Positions 42,927-52,513 of a DNA stretch of 64,000 nucleotides are shown here, in pieces. The position numbers and the translations under genes are program-made. The DNA lies in the NCBI GenBank assembly GCA_013112715.1, contig JABFGB010000001.1:186001-250000 (forward strand), written 5' to 3'. A model generated the notes under the pieces. It was given only the letters and a program-made list of their open reading frames with translations. It had not been told where the DNA came from and made no database searches. The DNA comes from Chloroflexota bacterium (GTDB taxonomy: Bacteria > Chloroflexota > Anaerolineae > Aggregatilineales > J027). Position 1 is the first letter of the stretch; every line of letters begins with the position of its first letter.

Positions 42927-45332
42927 CTAGTGCTGCGATACCAGATGCACAATCGTGACGCCCTCACCGCCTTCTTTGTCATTGCCACTCATATGTTTGG
43001 ACACGAGGGGATGGCGGCTGAGTTCTTCACGGATGGCTTTCCGCAATGCTCCAGTGCCCTTGCCGTGAATGACCCGCACAAATGGCAACCCCGCCATATA
43101 TGCGGCATCCACGTAGCTTTCGACTTGGGGAACAGCATCTTCAATCCGGCTACCCCGCAAATCCAATTCCAAACCGGGTGATTTGCCGCGATCAAATTGC
43201 GTGCTGGGGCCGTCATAGAGTTCTGGCATCGCGGTACGCTTTTCCTTCTTGCGCTCTTTAGCCGTGCGGCGTTCTAACTCATTCGGCTTGGCGCGAATCC
43301 GCAGCCGTCCAACCAACACCTCAATTTCATCGGGGGTGATTTCGGTAATCTTGCCCTCGGCTTTGAGGTTGGGCAACCAAACCATTTCATCCAAGCGGAA
43401 CTGCTGCACTTCACCATTATTCGGTTTTTCAACCGGGTCAGGCGTTTTCAGATAATCCGCCGGGGTGATGGTACGGGCTTGCTCTGCCAATTGACGAATG
43501 GCATCCAACGGCTGGCCTGCCCCTTCCAATTGACGCTGCATCCGTCGAACCTCACGGCGCAAATCTTCAAGATCGGCTTCGGCTTGTTCCTTCGCTTCAG
43601 CCAAAATCTTGCGGCGCTCCTGTTCGATATTCTCGACTCGATCCACCAGTTCGAGGCGCAGGTTATCAATCTCCGCTTCTTCTTCTTGTTTACGGCTCAA
43701 TAGATGGCGGATTTCATCTCGGGTCTTTTGAATTTCATCTAGCAGGTCATCCACTTTCAAATCTTCGGTGGCGACCATGCCCCGTGCTTGCTCAATAATG
43801 TCGGCGGGAAGTCCCAACCGTGAGGCAATCGCCAACGCATTCGAACGTCCGGGGATACCGACCATCAAGCGGTACGTTGGGGCTAGGGTTTCAAGATCGA
43901 ATTCGACGCTGGCATTTCGCACGCCGGGGCGTTCATACCCAAAGGCTTTCAATTCAGGATGATGGGTCGTCACAATCGTTGTGACTCCCCGCTCCAAGAA
44001 ATGAATCAGGAGAGACCGTGCCAATGCCGACCCTTCGGATGGATCAGTCCCTGCACCAAGTTCATCCAAAATCACCAGCGAACGTGGATTCGCCAATTTC
44101 AAAATCTGGATGATGTTGGTCATGTGCGAGGAGAATGTACTGAGCGACTGCTCAATGCTCTGTTCATCACCAATATCTGCATAGACATCTTCAAAAACGG
44201 ATAAGGTCGTCCCTTGTGCAGCAGGCAGATGTAAACCGCACTGGGCCATCAGGGTCATAAGCCCTATCGTCTTGAGAGCTACTGTCTTGCCACCTGTGTT
44301 CGGGCCAGTGATAATCAACATAAAGGTGTTGTCATCGAGTTCGACATCCGTCGGCACAACCTTGTGTTGATCTAGCAGGGGATGACGTGCAGCGAACAAC
44401 TGAATTGTGCCGCCGGGGTGCTTGGAATTCGTCATATCGGTGCGGAAGGCTACAAGGTGCGGCTCGGTAGCATCCAGCGACTCGGCATATTTAGCACGGG
44501 CAAAAACCAAATCTAAATAGGCCAATACCTCAACGGTATGCGAAATTTTATCCGCCGACTCCCCCACCATTTCAGATAAGGCGGCGAGAATACGGCGGAT
44601 TTCATTTTCTTCTTCAATTTGCAGTTCCCGGTAGCGGTTATTGAGTTCGACGGTGGTCAATGGCTCAATAAATAAGGTTGCCCCGCTGGAACTCTGGTCG
44701 TGGACTACGCCGGGGATACGGCCCTTGTGTTCAGCCTTCAGCGGAATGACATAACGTCCATTCCGTTGGGTGACAATCGGTTCCTGTAAATATTTGGCGT
44801 TGGCTTGGCTGGTGGCGATATTGGTGATTTTGCTGTGCAGGCGGTCAAATGAAATACGGAGTTCGCGGCGAATGGTGGCGAGTTTGACACTGGCAGAATC
44901 AAGAATCATGCCTGTGTCATCCAGCACCCGTCCAATTTCGTTCTGCACCGCCGTACATTCTTCTAAGGTATCCACAATCGCCGACACCAGTGGAAATTGA
45001 CTGCCCAGTTTACCAACCGTGCGTTTGAGATTGGTGGCACGGCGCAAGGTGCTGCGAATATTCAGCAGGGTCGAGGCCTCAAGGACAAAACCACGCCGAC
45101 AGGACAGAGCGGCTTCACGCACATCCGTCACGCCACCCATATGCGTTTCGGGTTTGGCAAGCAGCAAAGCCCGCGCTTCAGTGGTTTCACGTTGCAGTTC
45201 ACGTGCTACTGACAAATCTGGAGTAGGGGTCAGGTTCAGAGCCAATTCACGGCCCCCTGAAAATGACGTATACTGCGCCAGTTTTTCTAGGATTTTCGGA
45301 AGTTCAAGTATGTTAGCAGATTTCTCGTTCAT
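42927..45332 (-). CDS. mutS2: Endonuclease MutS2
   Basis: 801 aa, close to the family norm of about 785. Residues 1-320 are the core/lever region (ILELPKILEKLAQYTSFSGG, then VHDQSSSGATLFIEP). Walker A is GPNTGGKT (343-350); the Walker B and signature regions read LVILDELGAGTDPSEGSALARSLLI. A coiled coil (LLDEIQKTRDEIRHLLSRK) precedes a C-terminal Smr nuclease domain with LDLRGSRIEDA and HGKGTGALR. MutS2 suppresses recombination or resolves collided ribosomes in bacteria. The gene has a strong promoter 77-105 bases upstream and a terminator, so is monocistronic. Confidence 0.97.
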   Translation of the reverse strand: MNEKSANILELPKILEKLAQYTSFSGGRELALNLTPTPDLSVARELQRETTEARALLLAKPETHMGGVTDVREAALSCRRGFVLEASTLLNIRSTLRRATNLKRTVGKLGSQFPLVSAIVDTLEECTAVQNEIGRVLDDTGMILDSASVKLATIRRELRISFDRLHSKITNIATSQANAKYLQEPIVTQRNGRYVIPLKAEHKGRIPGVVHDQSSSGATLFIEPLTTVELNNRYRELQIEEENEIRRILAALSEMVGESADKISHTVEVLAYLDLVFARAKYAESLDATEPHLVAFRTDMTNSKHPGGTIQLFAARHPLLDQHKVVPTDVELDDNTFMLIITGPNTGGKTVALKTIGLMTLMAQCGLHLPAAQGTTLSVFEDVYADIGDEQSIEQSLSTFSSHMTNIIQILKLANPRSLVILDELGAGTDPSEGSALARSLLIHFLERGVTTIVTTHHPELKAFGYERPGVRNASVEFDLETLAPTYRLMVGIPGRSNALAIASRLGLPADIIEQARGMVATEDLKVDDLLDEIQKTRDEIRHLLSRKQEEEAEIDNLRLELVDRVENIEQERRKILAEAKEQAEADLEDLRREVRRMQRQLEGAGQPLDAIRQLAEQARTITPADYLKTPDPVEKPNNGEVQQFRLDEMVWLPNLKAEGKITEITPDEIEVLVGRLRIRAKPNELERRTAKERKKEKRTAMPELYDGPSTQFDRGKSPGLELDLRGSRIEDAVPQVESYVDAAYMAGLPFVRVIHGKGTGALRKAIREELSRHPLVSKHMSGNDKEGGEGVTIVHLVSQH

Positions 45333-45408
45333 ATTACCATGTTCATTAAAAGCTATCGAAACGTAATGATGGCGCAGGATGGCTCAGGAGGTCATCAACT
45401 GTTGCTAG

Positions 45409-45437
45409 ACTATAGTAAAAATCTCCGCGTCTGTCAA
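45409..45437 (-). promoter_or_regulatory. Sigma-70-type promoter of mutS2
   Basis: On the minus strand TTGACA (45437-45432), a 17-base spacer and TATAGT (45414-45409). It is a perfect -35 and a 5-of-6 -10 at ideal spacing. The start of transcription would be about 70 bases before the start codon. Confidence 0.75.
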
Positions 45438-45496
45438 TCACCACTTGGCCTATTTAAGACCATTTACCCAGCCTGCGCACATTTTTGCTCAATTTC

Positions 45497-47221
45497 TCAT
45501 GCGGCGACCCCTTCACGCATTTCCATATAGGCGTGGTAGTTCCCCTTAAAGACACTCAGATGCCCATCTTCCAATGACCAGATTTGTGTCGCCAAGCGGT
45601 CTACGAGATAGCGGTCATGGGTCACCAACAGAATTGTGCCGTCAAAACTTTCCAGCACTTCTTGGAGGGCTTCCTGTGCGGCGATGTCCAGATGATTCGT
45701 CGGTTCGTCCAACAGTAGCAAATTTGCACCATCAAGGGCCAAGAGTGCCATTGCAAGTTTAGCGCGTTCGCCACCGCTTAACATCCCCACTTTTTTAAAC
45801 ACGTCCTCGTTGCGGAATAGGAATTTCGCCAAGTGATTACGCGCTTCGCTGGTTCGCATGAACTTATGGTTGATGAGTTCATCCAAGACCGTGTAATCGG
45901 GATTGAGGCTGTCATGAGCCTGAGCGAAATAGCCAATTTTCAGGCTTGCGCCAAACTCGATATGTCCTTCTAGCGGAGCCAACTGCCCCATCAAGGTTCG
46001 CAGCAGGGTCGTCTTGCCCGTGCCATTCCCCCCAATAATCGCGGCACATTCGCGGCGCAGCAACACCAAGTCATCGCTGGTAAACAAGGGGCGTTCTGGA
46101 TACCCCACTAGCAAATCACGACTACGCACTACAATGTCGCCGCTGCGATGGGTCGTCGTCAGGCGCATGGTCAATTTTGGCAGGCGCGGGGTCGGTTTGC
46201 GAATGGCTTTGATGGCTTGTTCGGCCTCTATCACCGTAAAAGGACGCACGCCACCAATGCCCAATTCTGACCACTGGGTACTTGCCAAGAAATTGACGAG
46301 GCCGACTTCCTGAATCGCCACTAGATCACGACTAAGCCGACGCAATCGCCCTACTGCCATACCATTCGTCGAAGCACGAACGATATTGCGCTTGATATAG
46401 TCCATTTCTTTGGCAAGGCGTTCCATCTCCTGTTCATATATCTTATCGGCATATTCGATGCGTGCCTGTCGTTGCTGGGCATAGGCGCTGTAATTGCCGC
46501 GATAGACCTCAATCCCGACCCGACTCATTTCCCAAATGGTCGAAACGACCCGATCCAGAAAATAACGGTCATGACTAACGATGAGCAATGCCCCCTGCCA
46601 CATCCGCAGGCACCCTTCTAGCCACTCGACGGCTTCCACATCCAAATGATTGGTCGGCTCGTCCAAAATCAGCAAATCGGGCTGTTCCAATAGGAGGCGA
46701 GCCAATAGTGCGCGGGTCTTCTGTCCCCCGCTAAGATGGGCCAGCGAAGCTTCATAGAGGCTGTCATCAAAACCCAGTCCATGCAAGGTCTGCTCAATCC
46801 GCAGTTCATAATCATAGCCACCAGCGTGTTCAAATTCGGCCTGCAACCGCCCATATTTGTCCAGCAGTTCTTCGGAATAATCCTCGGCCATGCGCTCCTC
46901 AAGATCACGTAACCTTGATTCCATCGCCCTCAGGTCGTCAAACACGGTCAACATTTCTGAATAGACCGTATTATCATGACCCGCAAAGGCTTGCATGGCC
47001 TCTTGATGCAAATAGCCAATCCGTAGTCCACTGACCGTATGCACATGTCCAGTGGATGGGGGTGTTAGACCGTTGAGGATAAATAATAATGATGTTTTGC
47101 CAACTCCATTTGGCCCGACCAAGCCGATTTTGGCATTGGCTGGAATCGAAATATGGATACCACTAAAAATGGTAGTCGCGCCGAAGCTGAGGCTAAGATC
47201 ATGTGCAGATAAGATGGACAT
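45497..47221 (-). CDS. ABC-F family ATP-binding protein
   Basis: 574 aa; ATG at 47221 after AAGGGG. Two ATP-binding domains in one chain with no membrane segments: Walker A GPNGVGKT (36-43) and GGNGTGKT; signatures LSGGQKTRALLARLLLEQPDLLILDEPTNHLD and LSGGERAKLAMALLALDGANLLLLDEPTNHLD. The linker between them holds EMERLAKEMDYIKRNIVRASTNG, fitting the P-site tRNA interaction motif region. ABC-F proteins act on the ribosome, in translation rescue or antibiotic protection. The long leader with a potential small ORF and alternating hairpins is of the type seen for regulated members. Exact subfamily not assignable. Confidence 0.93.
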   Translation of the reverse strand: MSILSAHDLSLSFGATTIFSGIHISIPANAKIGLVGPNGVGKTSLLFILNGLTPPSTGHVHTVSGLRIGYLHQEAMQAFAGHDNTVYSEMLTVFDDLRAMESRLRDLEERMAEDYSEELLDKYGRLQAEFEHAGGYDYELRIEQTLHGLGFDDSLYEASLAHLSGGQKTRALLARLLLEQPDLLILDEPTNHLDVEAVEWLEGCLRMWQGALLIVSHDRYFLDRVVSTIWEMSRVGIEVYRGNYSAYAQQRQARIEYADKIYEQEMERLAKEMDYIKRNIVRASTNGMAVGRLRRLSRDLVAIQEVGLVNFLASTQWSELGIGGVRPFTVIEAEQAIKAIRKPTPRLPKLTMRLTTTHRSGDIVVRSRDLLVGYPERPLFTSDDLVLLRRECAAIIGGNGTGKTTLLRTLMGQLAPLEGHIEFGASLKIGYFAQAHDSLNPDYTVLDELINHKFMRTSEARNHLAKFLFRNEDVFKKVGMLSGGERAKLAMALLALDGANLLLLDEPTNHLDIAAQEALQEVLESFDGTILLVTHDRYLVDRLATQIWSLEDGHLSVFKGNYHAYMEMREGVAA

Positions 47222-47291
47222 TGCATAATACCCCTTGTAAACAAAATGACAATACTAAAAAAGCCGATGCCGACGGTTTTGTTGCCAAAGG

Positions 47292-47401
47292 GGTGCAGCG
47301 CACACCATTTAGGTGTGAGGGTGTATGGGAGATAGGGAACATAAAACACATGCAGCACGATGTCAGCAACAAAAAAGTCAGCCCAAACTGGGTGGGTTGG
47401 G
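47292..47401 (-). promoter_or_regulatory. Candidate attenuator in ABC-F leader
   Basis: On the minus strand a hairpin CCCAA/TTGGG (47401-47397/47386-47382) is followed shortly by a T-run (47376-47371). Further down, two mutually exclusive stems share bases: GGTG/CACC (47292-47295/47303-47306) and CACACC/GGTGTG (47301-47306/47312-47317). Alternating stems plus a T-run between promoter and start codon suggest transcription attenuation. This is inference; folding was done by eye. Confidence 0.4.
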
Positions 47402-47402
47402 T

Positions 47403-47489
47403 TCACTTACCTTGCGACATCGGGTGACACGGGCTTTGTCCTTTCCTATTGGCGGCAGAAAGTCTGGGGAGGTAGATATTACCCGCCAT
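47403..47489 (-). CDS. Possible 28-aa leader peptide before ABC-F gene
   Basis: ATG at 47489 reads MAGNIYLPRLSAANRKGQSP and eight more residues (ending SQGK) before TGA at 47403-47405. GGGAG (47498-47494) stands 4 bases upstream, but the predicted transcription start falls at about 47492, so the site may lie outside the RNA, making the ORF leaderless if the promoter is right. The stop codon falls just before the first hairpin of the candidate attenuator. It could be chance: a 28-codon ORF is not rare. Confidence 0.3.
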   Translation of the reverse strand: MAGNIYLPRLSAANRKGQSPCHPMSQGK

Positions 47490-47498
47490 GACACTCCC

Positions 47499-47528
47499 AT
47501 TGTAGAAGATATTGAGGATGGTTGTCAA
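47499..47528 (-). promoter_or_regulatory. Candidate promoter of the ABC-F gene
   Basis: On the minus strand TTGACA (47528-47523), an 18-base spacer and TACAAT (47504-47499). It gives a leader of about 270 bases before the ATG. Within this 447-base gap the rest (47529-47668) holds only the start region of the gene on the other strand. Confidence 0.6.
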
Positions 47529-47668
47529 TCATTTTGATTTTTTTAGAGGTCAGAATAGGTCGAAAGTCGGATATTTTTCCCTACCCCCCAAACTTCGGTG
47601 TCTATCGTTGAGAAGGGCATTTCATTATACTATGAGAAGAATATGGACAGAGAAAAGGATTTGACCCT

Positions 47669-49522
47669 GTGGCCTATATTTATGTTTGTGCTGCTCCCGG
47701 TGACCAATTACCTGCTGAACATTTGGCGGGTCAACTGCGGCAGATGCAGCATTCCGTTTTTTTAAGTGGGCAGCCGCCAGTGGCATGGCAAGAAATGCAG
47801 CGCCAAATCGCCGCCTGTCAGATGATGATGGTGGTCATGAGTCCCGAAGAAGTAGCGACAGGCTATTGTCAGCCGCAAATCGGCGAAGCAGTCCGATTGA
47901 ATAAACCTATTCAGCCCGTTATCATGCGTCCGGTGGCCCAACTGCCCCTGATGCCCAATCAACTCCCGCCCATTGATATGACACAGGGCCTTACCCCACC
48001 TGCCGTAGCCGCATTGCAAACAGTGACCAGCCGGATCAGCCGTGCCCCCGCCCCACCCCAGAAATCGGGCCGGAATATGGTCGTATGGGCAGTAATGGCA
48101 GGCATCGGGGGTCTATTCTTGCTGGTGGTGTGCATCGTTGCAGCCCTCCTGTTGATGGGAGGCGATGATAATAAAGGAAACAACAATGACGGCGATCAGG
48201 TTGCTGGTGATTTAACCGGACTGACCATCGCCAACAACGTCGAGACCAGTCAAGATCAGCAAACATGGCAAGCGGCCCCCAACCGATTTGTGTTAGCGGA
48301 GGGAGATTCCATCCGCACTAATGCTACCGGACAAGCGTTATTGACTTTTTTTACCGGAGATGAAACTGAAGTTGCTCCCAATACGGAACTAACAATTGAA
48401 GTCATGCAGGGTGAAGCCGAGGGCGATAATCAAATTCAATTAAACGTATTGGTTGGTCAAGTCACCAACCGCATTGACCGTACACTCAATTCCAATTCGC
48501 GTTATGAAGTGAAAACTCCCTCCGCCGATGCCGCCGTGCGAGGAACGGTTTATACAGTCAAGGTCGAACCCGTCACGGGTCGTTCAACCTTTAGCGTGGA
48601 AGAGGGCGTTGTGGCCGTCACCGCACAGGGCCAAACCCAACTCGCCCAAGCTGGATTTGAAATCGTTGTGGAACCGGGTCAGCCACCCTCACCGCCGCGC
48701 CAACTACCGACCCCCACCCTCTCGTTTACGCCATCCCCGACGGCTGCTACGGCCACCTCAACCGTAACGGCCAGCCCAACTACACAGCGGCCTGTCGTTG
48801 TGCCAACTACTGCGCCCGTCTCCACCGTCGGCGTGACACCCCTCCTCACCATTACAGGGCCGGGAATCAACGCCACTTTTAACGCTGGTGATGTCATCGC
48901 CGTCACCGGAAATGTACAAGGGATTGCATCGGGTCAGAATATTTTGGTGGAATTACTGTTAACCACCAGTGCTAGTGCGATTGCCTCAAACAATGCCGTC
49001 GTCCAGACCAATGACATTGCGGCGCTTACCCGCTGGCAAACCACACTGACTATACCTGCCAATCTCGGCAGCGGGACACTGCGTATTCGAGCGTCCTATG
49101 CCCAAGCAGGGCTGGCGCAGGGCATTTCGGTTCAAGTGGTCGGGGCGGTCATTCCTACCCCCACTACCGCGCCAACGTTTACCTCAATCCCTAGCCCGAC
49201 ATCGGCAGCAGCCTTTATTCGGATTGGCTCGCCCAAGAGTGACGAAATCATCTCACCGGGTAGCTTTACCTTAGTCGGTGAAGCAGGGGGTATCTTCGAA
49301 AACAGCTTCACCCTGCAAATCTTTGTGAACGGGCAGATAGTCGCGCAATATCCTATCACTTTTAGCACACAGGAAGTCGGCGGGAGTGGCCGCTTTTCAG
49401 TGAGCATTGATAAAGTGCCTGTTCAACCCGACACGCAAGCCCAATTGTATGCAGTGGCGTTCTCGCCCCGTGACGGCTCGATTTTGACGGAGACCTCACT
49501 CATTCCGGTGACGTTTAGATAG
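47669..49522 (+). CDS. TIR-like/FecR membrane protein
   Basis: 617 aa, GTG at 47669 after AAGGA. Residues 1-115 resemble a TIR domain (YIYVCAAPGDQLPAEHLAGQL, VAWQEMQRQIAACQMMMVVMSPEE, YCQPQIGEAVRLNKPIQPV). The residue where the NADase Glu should be is Gln70. One membrane helix (~137-163) precedes residues ~180-345, a FecR domain (VLAEGDSIRTNATGQALLTFF, TPSADAAVRGTVYTVKVE). After a Ser/Thr/Pro linker come two Ig/Gmad2-like beta domains (ITGPGINATFNAGDVIAVTGNVQG; IRIGSPKSDEIISPGSFTLVGEAGG). It is probably a scaffold with cytoplasmic TIR-like and extracellular FecR parts. Monocistronic. Confidence 0.82.
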   Translation: MAYIYVCAAPGDQLPAEHLAGQLRQMQHSVFLSGQPPVAWQEMQRQIAACQMMMVVMSPEEVATGYCQPQIGEAVRLNKPIQPVIMRPVAQLPLMPNQLPPIDMTQGLTPPAVAALQTVTSRISRAPAPPQKSGRNMVVWAVMAGIGGLFLLVVCIVAALLLMGGDDNKGNNNDGDQVAGDLTGLTIANNVETSQDQQTWQAAPNRFVLAEGDSIRTNATGQALLTFFTGDETEVAPNTELTIEVMQGEAEGDNQIQLNVLVGQVTNRIDRTLNSNSRYEVKTPSADAAVRGTVYTVKVEPVTGRSTFSVEEGVVAVTAQGQTQLAQAGFEIVVEPGQPPSPPRQLPTPTLSFTPSPTAATATSTVTASPTTQRPVVVPTTAPVSTVGVTPLLTITGPGINATFNAGDVIAVTGNVQGIASGQNILVELLLTTSASAIASNNAVVQTNDIAALTRWQTTLTIPANLGSGTLRIRASYAQAGLAQGISVQVVGAVIPTPTTAPTFTSIPSPTSAAAFIRIGSPKSDEIISPGSFTLVGEAGGIFENSFTLQIFVNGQIVAQYPITFSTQEVGGSGRFSVSIDKVPVQPDTQAQLYAVAFSPRDGSILTETSLIPVTFR

Positions 49523-49613
49523 GAGACGCTATTGCGCGAAAGGGTTTGATTTTTATAGAATCGAGATGTGATCTGTGCGGAATTTCGCCGCCACTCTATT
49601 GATGGATGTGTGC

Positions 49614-50852
49614 ATGGACTCAATTTCTCTACTACATCAAGCATTTCCGGAGATGTCACGTGAAGCCGTGCATCAACTGAATCTCCTCGCACGGGTCAAA
49701 TCCTATCCCGAAGGGGTCGTGTTGTGCGCCGAGGGGGCTTATGAAAACACTTTCTATCTCATCATGGATGGTGAGGTGGAAATTCTGAAGCAGTTTGACG
49801 CGGCGGGTGGCGAAAGATTTATCCGGCATCTAAACACCGGTGAATTTTTTGGCGAAATGTCCATTATTGTTGATGGCCCACGCACAGCGACTGTCCGCAC
49901 CACCCAACCGACGACAGTCCTTGAAATTGACCGTGATTCGATTATGAGAATGCTCCGTACTAGCCCAGAGATGGCCTTGTCTATGGTACGGACGACGATT
50001 GACCGCCTGCGCATGAATGACCGTCTGCAAATTGAGGAAATGCACCGCGCCTATGAAGCCTTGCAGCGTCTGGATCGGGCCAAACTCGATTTTATTCAGG
50101 TCGCCGCACACGAATTACGCACCCCCATTACCATTATTCGTGGCTATCGGGATGTACTTTCCTCTCATCCCGTCGTGAAAAAAGATACGGATTTGTTGCG
50201 TATCATCAACGGCATGGGGGAAGGCACTGAGCGCATGTTTGAAATCGTCAACAGCATGTTGGATGTCAGCAAAATTGACAACCAAACCCTGCAAGTCGCC
50301 TTTGTGCCCGTTTTGCCGCGCATGGTTTTTTCCGAGACCCTCCATACCTTCGAAAAAGCCTGTGCCCAACGTAGCATCACCATTCGCCAGCATCACCAAA
50401 AATCTCCCACGGTACCTTTTATTCATGGTGATCCGGTGCTGCTGAATAAAGTGTTCTACCAACTGCTATCCAATGCCATCAAATACTCACCGGACGGCTC
50501 GGTGATTGATGTCATCACCCGTGAGGCAATGGACGCCGAATTAGGCCATTGTTTTGAAATCATCGTCGCCGATCATGGCATTGGTATCGCGGCTGAACAG
50601 ATGCCCTTCATCTTTGAAAAATTCTATCAAGGCGGAAATGTCAGCCTGCATTCTTCCAGTAAAACTGCCTTTCGTGGAGGGGGTCCCGGTCTGGGATTAG
50701 CGATCTCCAAAGGCATTATCGAGGCGCATGGTGGCAAAATTGAGGCTGACAGTCCCGGACGAGACGAAAAGTTGTGTCCGGGAACCACTTTCCGTGTGCT
50801 CTTACCTGTCGGAAAACCCGAAGAATCGCTCAAATCGCCAAATGGCGGGTAA
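49614..50852 (+). CDS. Cyclic-nucleotide-binding-domain sensor histidine kinase
   Basis: 412 aa from the ATG at 49614; the frame is open back to a GTG at 49575 after GAGAT and an ATG at 49602, so the true start may be 4-13 codons upstream. Residues ~5-125 form a CRP-like nucleotide-binding domain (YPEGVVLCAEGAYENTFYLIMDGEVEIL, GEFFGEMSIIVDGPRTATVR with a PRTA-type cyclic nucleotide loop). There follow HisKA with His166 in FIQVAAHELRTPITI and HATPase_c (QLLSNAIKY, ADHGIGIA, IFEKFYQGG, GPGLGLAIS). There is no membrane segment. It would link cAMP or another nucleotide to phosphorelay; no receiver gene is adjacent. Confidence 0.9.
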   Translation: MDSISLLHQAFPEMSREAVHQLNLLARVKSYPEGVVLCAEGAYENTFYLIMDGEVEILKQFDAAGGERFIRHLNTGEFFGEMSIIVDGPRTATVRTTQPTTVLEIDRDSIMRMLRTSPEMALSMVRTTIDRLRMNDRLQIEEMHRAYEALQRLDRAKLDFIQVAAHELRTPITIIRGYRDVLSSHPVVKKDTDLLRIINGMGEGTERMFEIVNSMLDVSKIDNQTLQVAFVPVLPRMVFSETLHTFEKACAQRSITIRQHHQKSPTVPFIHGDPVLLNKVFYQLLSNAIKYSPDGSVIDVITREAMDAELGHCFEIIVADHGIGIAAEQMPFIFEKFYQGGNVSLHSSSKTAFRGGGPGLGLAISKGIIEAHGGKIEADSPGRDEKLCPGTTFRVLLPVGKPEESLKSPNGG

Positions 50853-50998
50853 ATTTTCGCGGTTGTTGTGTTAAAATGTACAATTGCGCCTTAACCCCAG
50901 TCACGTTGCATAATGTAAACTGGGCGCTTGTCAATTGATGTCCCCACGCTACAATAACGTAGCTAAAAATTTAAACCGAACCGAACGGAGGAACTTCT

Positions 50999-52327
50999 GT
51001 GCGTAAGTTTGTCTTTTCATTATTCTTAATTTTGGTCTATGCCCTGAACTTTGCAGGATTGAACATTAAATCCGCTGCGGCACAGGACAGCTTGGAACTC
51101 GTGTGCAGCGCCCCCGCCAATGGGGCCGAGTTAGAGTATCTGCCCGCAACTGTCGTGCTCCGCTTCAGCGCCGACCTTGCCGAAGGCACAGCCGTCTTTG
51201 TAGCTGATGAGGCAACCAGCGCCCGTGTTGATGTTAGTGGCAGTCTCGTCGTCGAAGGTGCTATTGCAACGGTGGGTGTTGATACCTCCAGCGATCCTGA
51301 CAGCGAAGGCGGTGATGCTGACACGGCCTACCTCGAAGCTGGCAAGGCCTATGAAGTATTCATCGTCACCAAAGTGGATAGCAAAGCAACCCGCTTCACC
51401 ATCACCTTCAGCATTGCCGAAGGCGTGACCGAAGTCCAACCAATGGCGTTGAACGACTGTGAAGATGGTGACGTGAATGGCGACGGCGTGGATGATAACG
51501 CGGCCATGATGCCAACTGCCGAACCCACCGAAGAAGCGACTGCTGAGGCCACTGAGGAAGCCACCACCGAACCAACTGAAGTTGCTACCGAAGAAGCTAC
51601 CGCCGAACCTACCGAAGTCGCTACCGAAGAAGCTACTCCTGAGGTCACTGAAGAAGCCACTGCCGAACCAACTGAGGAAGCGACTGCTGAGGCTACCGAA
51701 GAAGCTACCGCCGAACCTACCGAAGTCGCTACCGAAGAAGCTACTCCTGAGGTCACTGAAGAAGCCACCGCCGAACCAACTGAGGAAGCGACTGAAGTCG
51801 CCACTGAAGAAGCCACCCCTGAATCCACACTGGCCGAGCCTCAACCGTATACGGCTGGTACTGTGAATTTCACCGTCAGCGTCCCGGCTGGTTATGCTGT
51901 AAAGACTGACGAAAACTTCTTTGTGCTGCCAGTTGTGGTGGCTGCCGCCGATGAAGCAACGGTTGATGCCTATCTTGCTAACCCAGACGCCGTTCAGGGG
52001 TTTGCGGTGATCTTCACGACCTTTACCAGTGCCGACCTTGCCAGTTTTGGTCTGGCAGCAGAGGCTACGCCTGCCGACATTATTGCCGCGCTCGTCCGTG
52101 CCGACTCCACACCCAGCGAACCCGTCGAAGCCTCCGTTGCGGGTGCGCCAGCTCTAAAAGTAGACTTCACCAACGCCACCTCTGGCAAGAGCGGAACGTT
52201 CTATTTGGTATCATTTGAAGGCGGCAATTACCTGTTGATTCAAGGGAGTGCTGCAACCGCCGACTGGCCCAACTACACTGCGACCTTTGAAGAAGTGGTG
52301 GCCGCCATCGCCGTCACTGCCGAATAA
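50999..52327 (+). CDS. Secreted protein with Glu/Ala/Thr repeat linker
   Basis: 442 aa; GTG at 50999 after GGAGGAAC. Signal peptide [28 protein letters not shown], no lipobox. Residues ~35-165 form a CopC/Ig-like domain ([23 protein letters not shown]). Residues ~172-280 are a low-complexity run built from EATxEPTEEAT units with a 36-residue repeat. Residues ~285-442 resemble PsbP-like/lipoprotein domains ([24 protein letters not shown]). The linker is acidic and likely extended. Such linkers hold folded domains away from the cell. A terminator follows. Function unknown. Confidence 0.78.
   Translation: MRKFVFSLFLILVYALNFAGLNIKSAAAQDSLELVCSAPANGAELEYLPATVVLRFSADLAEGTAVFVADEATSARVDVSGSLVVEGAIATVGVDTSSDPDSEGGDADTAYLEAGKAYEVFIVTKVDSKATRFTITFSIAEGVTEVQPMALNDCEDGDVNGDGVDDNAAMMPTAEPTEEATAEATEEATTEPTEVATEEATAEPTEVATEEATPEVTEEATAEPTEEATAEATEEATAEPTEVATEEATPEVTEEATAEPTEEATEVATEEATPESTLAEPQPYTAGTVNFTVSVPAGYAVKTDENFFVLPVVVAAADEATVDAYLANPDAVQGFAVIFTTFTSADLASFGLAAEATPADIIAALVRADSTPSEPVEASVAGAPALKVDFTNATSGKSGTFYLVSFEGGNYLLIQGSAATADWPNYTATFEEVVAAIAVTAE
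51584..51798 (+). repeat. 108-bp tandem repeat inside linker
   Basis: Two adjacent copies (51584-51691 and 51692-51798) are almost identical over 108 bases, equal to 36 codons; one silent T/C difference is seen. It encodes the [19 protein letters not shown] section. Partial shorter units flank it. It is in-frame, so length changes would preserve the protein. Confidence 0.85.
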
Positions 52328-52346
52328 ACACTCAATCAAAAACATT

Positions 52347-52378
52347 AAACCGCTTGGAGATTCTCTAGGCGGTTTTTT
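52347..52378 (+). terminator. Terminator after secreted repeat protein
   Basis: AAACCGC (52347-52353) pairs with GCGGTTT (52369-52375), then TTT. It lies 20 bases past the stop codon. Confidence 0.8.
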
Positions 52379-52513
52379 GTTTCCTCTGTATTATCAAATT
52401 CTGCACGAACAAAATATGACTTTTTACCTTTTTTCCCAACCACCCTACTAATTTTGTTGCAACCCATTTAAAAATTAGTACAATCATACTCATCTTGTGG
52501 AAATCAGCGGTGA

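Noticed and set aside
51510-51840. Possible CRISPR-like array
   Set aside because: The repeats are in-frame protein repeats without unique spacers.
51131-51844. Gly/Phe-rich open frame opposite the EAT-repeat protein
   Set aside because: It results from the repeated codons on the other strand. The plus-strand frame has a signal peptide, Shine-Dalgarno and terminator.
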